From Bacteriovoracaceae bacterium (GTDB lineage Bacteria > Bdellovibrionota > UBA1018): 6,422 nt of DNA. The notes under the pieces were generated by a model. That model did no database searches. It worked only from the letters and a program-made list of their open reading frames with translations, and was not told where the DNA came from. Positions 3,975 to 6,422 of the stretch are shown one piece after another (position 1 is the stretch's first letter; every line of letters starts with the position of its first letter). The DNA lies in contig JAHFAC010000100.1 of the NCBI GenBank assembly GCA_023250755.1, forward strand, positions 1 through 6,422, written 5' to 3'. Made by a program: the position numbers and the translations under genes.

Positions 3975-5910
3975 AATCCCTCCCGCCTTTCTCCAGAAAA
4001 TCAAAGAAGCAGTCAACATCCTCGAAATCATCGGTGAGCACGTGGTTCTCAGAAAATCCGGTGCGAACTATTCAGGTCTCTGTCCTTTCCATGCTGAAAG
4101 AACACCCTCATTTTCAGTCAGTGAGCAGAAACAACTCTACCATTGTTATGGTTGTAAACGGGGGGGGGATCTCTTTACCTTTGTGATGGAGATTTTCGGA
4201 ATCGGCTTTCCTGAGGCGATCGAGGAGCTAGCTGAAAGAGCCCGTCTTCAACTCCCCACGGAATGGGCTAAATCGCAAAGTGAATCCAGTGCAAACCCTG
4301 AAATAGAACGCCAAAGAAGCGCTCAGCGGGAAAAACACGCCCTCGCTTATAAACTCAATCGTTTCTCAGCTTCGTATTTTCACCACATGCTCCCGCAATC
4401 TCCTCATATAGAAACTTACTTTAAATCAAGGGGTACGAATCCCGAACTCATCAGAAACTTTTATCTTGGTGCGGCCCCTGCGCAGTGGGATGCCCTAGCC
4501 AAACATCTCACCTCGAAAAAAGCACCCCTTGCACTGGCCGCAGAGCTGGGCTTGATCAAGCCTTCTCAGAAAAAACCAGGCGAACACTTTGATCTTTTTC
4601 GCAATCGAGCCATCTTCCCCATCATCGATCTTCGGGGCAAAGTGGCTGGCTTCGGAGGACGAGCGCTGCCCCTTCCAGAAGGAGCACCTGAAGTCGGGAG
4701 CGAGTCTCCCAAATACTTAAATTCCCCCGATTCTCTCCTTTTTCAAAAAAATCGACTCGTTTTTGGCCTCTATCAGGCGCAAAAACACATCCGTGAAAAA
4801 GACGAGGTCATCTTAGTCGAAGGCTACTTTGATGTCCTGGCGTTACATGCGGCAGGCTTTCAAAACGCGGTCGCAGTTTGCGGGACCGCATTGAGTCCAG
4901 AACATCTTTCTGTTTTCAAAAAATTTGCGAGCCGGATCGTGGTTCTTTTCGACAGTGATCAAGCCGGTATTTCAGCCACGGATCGAGCCATGGAGACCGG
5001 CCTAGAACACGGGCTCGTCCTTTACGGGGCAGAGTTGCCGAAAGGTCTTGATCCTGACGAGGTACTCTTTGACCAGGCGACCGGCCTTGAAAAACCTGAA
5101 GGCCACAATCAGATGCGGACGATTTTGACTCAAGCTAAGCCCTGGCTTGATTTTAGAATTGAAACCGAAGCAAGCAACGCAAAAGCCAATCCCGAAGCCA
5201 AGAGCCAAGCAGTCAAACAAATTGCAAAGTGGCTGAATCAGTTTCACGATCCTATCGGTCGAGCCATCAGGGAACACACTGCCCAAAAGCTTCTTGAAGT
5301 CCCTTTGGCGGTTTTAGAAAAGGCGATGGGCTCTAAAAATAAATCGGCCTCCCGCCCTCCAACTCTAACTCACCCGAAACGCCCGCCCCCCCCCTCTCAA
5401 CTCTCAAAACGGGAAAAAGTCCTTCTTTCTGCCTTAGCCCTCACAATTGGAAATGAAAGTACAAACCCATTTTTTGGGAAAATTTTTAAACTCTTTGCCG
5501 AAACCAGGGCAAACCTACCCCCAGAAAAGACCCTGGTCGACCTCTTCGAATCTCCTGCTTGTCTTCAATTTGTTCAGCGCTGGAGCGGCGAGCCTCATTT
5601 AGTGGAAGAGCTTAAAAAAGCTCCGGAGCTGGTGATACAATCCGACTTAGACCCTCAAATCCGCTCTATTCTCACAGAAGCCTGGATTTCTATTCACCCA
5701 CAGGAGGGGGCCCCCCCCATCGAAGAAATCGAGCTTGCCCTAAAACAATCTCTTGCCCGAACTTGGGCACGATTTTCGCAGCAAATCAGGAAAGCCATTG
5801 AAGATGCAGAAACCAACCAAAACATGAAGTTGCAGCAAAATTTAATGAAAGAATACCTTGACGTTCAGCGCAAAATGAAGGAGCTTAGCAAGTTCTATGA
5901 CCAAGCCTAA
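3967..5910 (+). CDS. dnaG: DNA primase
   Basis: A 647-residue primase that makes RNA primers at the replication fork together with the DnaB helicase. The N-terminal zinc-binding domain has Cys39, His42, Cys60 and Cys63 (CPFH and CYGC) followed by the conserved GGD at 66-68. The RNA-polymerase-like core includes the basic block SPKYLNSPDSLLFQKNRLVF from residue 247. The Toprim domain shows VEGYFD (Glu285, Asp289) and DSD (Asp329, Asp331), the expected metal-binding acids. A Pro-rich linker around 470-477 leads to a helical C-terminal domain (about 490-647) whose charged helices suit the DnaB-interacting region. ATG 3967 was chosen because MAKIPPAFLQKIKEAVNIL is the normal primase start and a ribosome site precedes it; it overlaps the mpg end by 8 bases. 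Three G or C homopolymers occur in the gene: G9 at 4160-4168, C9 at 5386-5394, and G5 followed by C8 at 5706-5718. The reading frame is intact across all of them. Confidence 0.97.
   Translation: MAKIPPAFLQKIKEAVNILEIIGEHVVLRKSGANYSGLCPFHAERTPSFSVSEQKQLYHCYGCKRGGDLFTFVMEIFGIGFPEAIEELAERARLQLPTEWAKSQSESSANPEIERQRSAQREKHALAYKLNRFSASYFHHMLPQSPHIETYFKSRGTNPELIRNFYLGAAPAQWDALAKHLTSKKAPLALAAELGLIKPSQKKPGEHFDLFRNRAIFPIIDLRGKVAGFGGRALPLPEGAPEVGSESPKYLNSPDSLLFQKNRLVFGLYQAQKHIREKDEVILVEGYFDVLALHAAGFQNAVAVCGTALSPEHLSVFKKFASRIVVLFDSDQAGISATDRAMETGLEHGLVLYGAELPKGLDPDEVLFDQATGLEKPEGHNQMRTILTQAKPWLDFRIETEASNAKANPEAKSQAVKQIAKWLNQFHDPIGRAIREHTAQKLLEVPLAVLEKAMGSKNKSASRPPTLTHPKRPPPPSQLSKREKVLLSALALTIGNESTNPFFGKIFKLFAETRANLPPEKTLVDLFESPACLQFVQRWSGEPHLVEELKKAPELVIQSDLDPQIRSILTEAWISIHPQEGAPPIEEIELALKQSLARTWARFSQQIRKAIEDAETNQNMKLQQNLMKEYLDVQRKMKELSKFYDQA
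5877..5883 (+). promoter_or_regulatory. ribosome site of rpoD inside dnaG
   Basis: GAAGGAG lies in the last codons of dnaG, with 13 bases between it and ATG 5897. The spacing is long but the match is good, and no better-placed start in this frame precedes region 1.1. It supports translation of rpoD coupled to the end of dnaG. Confidence 0.55.
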
Positions 5911-6422
5911 GGCTGCAGCTTCCGGGACCCTGATCCCTGGCCAAAATGCGGGTGATGCCAGTCAAGATACGGGTAAAAAATCCGAGACTGGCTCTCAACT
6001 CAGTAAAAGCAAAGAAATCAAAAAGCTGCTGGACCTTGGAGTCCAACGTGGCCAACTCACTTACGAAGAGGTGAATGAGCTTCTTCCTCCTGAAGTCATC
6101 ACTCCCGTCTTGATCGATGAAATCATGAGCCTCCTTTCCGAAAACGAAATCGAGGTTCTTGAATCCACCAAACGCCCCAAAGAAACCGAAGAGGATGATG
6201 AGGGTGAAGAAGCACCCCTCACCGCCACTCCAGTTACTGAAGAAACTGAGGAAGCGGCGCCAGCTGCTGCCGAGTTTGCGCGCGGGGCTGACCCAGTAAA
6301 GCTTTATTTGAAGAAAATGGGCAGCGTCTCCCTTCTGACTCGCGAGGGTGAAGTCGAGATCGCCAAACGCATTGAGCAAGGTGAAATTGAAATCCTGAGA
6401 GCACTTCTTGCCTCCAAGCTGG
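5897..6422 (+). CDS. rpoD: primary sigma factor RpoD (sigma70), N-terminal part
   Basis: The first 175 residues of the housekeeping sigma factor, which directs RNA polymerase to promoters; the frame is still open at the window end. After a Ser/Gly-rich lead of about 35 residues comes a region 1.1-like segment (about 36-88) with KSKEIKKLLDLGVQRGQLTY and EVNELLPPEVITP, matching the DNA-mimic autoinhibitory domain of primary sigma factors. An acidic linker rich in Glu, Thr and Ala (about 90-128) leads to region 1.2: DPVKLYLKKMGSVSLLTREG (132-151), then EVEIAKRIEQGE. Presence of region 1.1 and position after dnaG make this RpoD rather than an alternative sigma factor. ATG 5897 overlaps the dnaG end by 14 bases. 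The conserved regions 2 to 4 lie beyond the window. Expression presumably depends on the rpsU promoter; I found no convincing internal promoter in dnaG. Confidence 0.95.
   Translation, partial: MTKPKAAASGTLIPGQNAGDASQDTGKKSETGSQLSKSKEIKKLLDLGVQRGQLTYEEVNELLPPEVITPVLIDEIMSLLSENEIEVLESTKRPKETEEDDEGEEAPLTATPVTEETEEAAPAAAEFARGADPVKLYLKKMGSVSLLTREGEVEIAKRIEQGEIEILRALLASKL

Noticed and set aside
5125..5159. Possible internal promoter in dnaG: TTGACT at 5125 with TAGAAT at 5154
   Set aside because: The spacing is 23 bp, far from 17, and the hexamer at the correct distance (TGATTT) matches the -10 consensus poorly.
5885..6379. 164-codon open frame on the minus strand opposite rpoD
   Set aside because: It is the antisense shadow of a clear RpoD N terminus; its composition (Phe/Leu-rich) reflects the reverse of acidic Glu codons and no family is recognisable.
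1..6422. CRISPR array, insertion sequence, tRNA, riboswitch or defence system
   Set aside because: No regularly spaced repeats, transposase motifs, terminal inverted repeats, tRNA cloverleaf or long structured leader were seen; all coding space is explained by seven ordinary genes.

Overview
The window reads as chromosomal DNA of a free-living Gram-negative bacterium with roughly balanced base composition (about 50% G+C by eye, not computed). All seven genes run on the + strand. The start of rpoD, with a region 1.2 block of the DPVxxYLxxMGxVxLLTREGE type, and the order rpsU-yqeY-(mpg)-dnaG-rpoD fit a deltaproteobacterial or Bdellovibrionota-like lineage. That placement is inference from family knowledge, not a database result. 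A mevalonate kinase gene is a further hint, because the mevalonate route is uncommon in Proteobacteria.

Left part (1-2570). The window opens inside a gene for a formylglycine-generating-enzyme-like (SUMF1 fold) protein, of which only the C-terminal 152 residues are present. An 84-base gap follows, then a polytopic membrane protein of the ion-transporter type (putative Na+/H+ antiporter, 366 aa). After a 74-base gap comes a compact mevalonate kinase (283 aa). These three look like accessory or metabolic genes not clearly tied to each other.

Right part (2571-6422). A strong sigma70-type promoter (TTGACT, 17 bp, TATATA) and a nearly ideal Shine-Dalgarno sequence lead into the macromolecular synthesis operon. 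Its genes are rpsU (ribosomal protein S21), yqeY (GatB/YqeY-domain protein), mpg (3-methyladenine DNA glycosylase), dnaG (primase) and rpoD (primary sigma factor, cut by the window end). From yqeY onward each gene overlaps the next: by 50 nt for yqeY/mpg, 8 nt for mpg/dnaG and 14 nt for dnaG/rpoD. Translational coupling of translation, base-excision repair, replication priming and transcription initiation functions is therefore likely.

I see no CRISPR array, insertion sequence, tRNA, rRNA or phage gene, and no evidence for an undescribed multi-gene system. The points most worth a second look are the DNA glycosylase embedded in the operon, its unusual start region with a perfect 8-bp inverted repeat, the long G and C homopolymers inside dnaG, and a palindrome centred on the -10 element of the rpsU promoter. 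No stretch longer than 300 bases lacks a gene.
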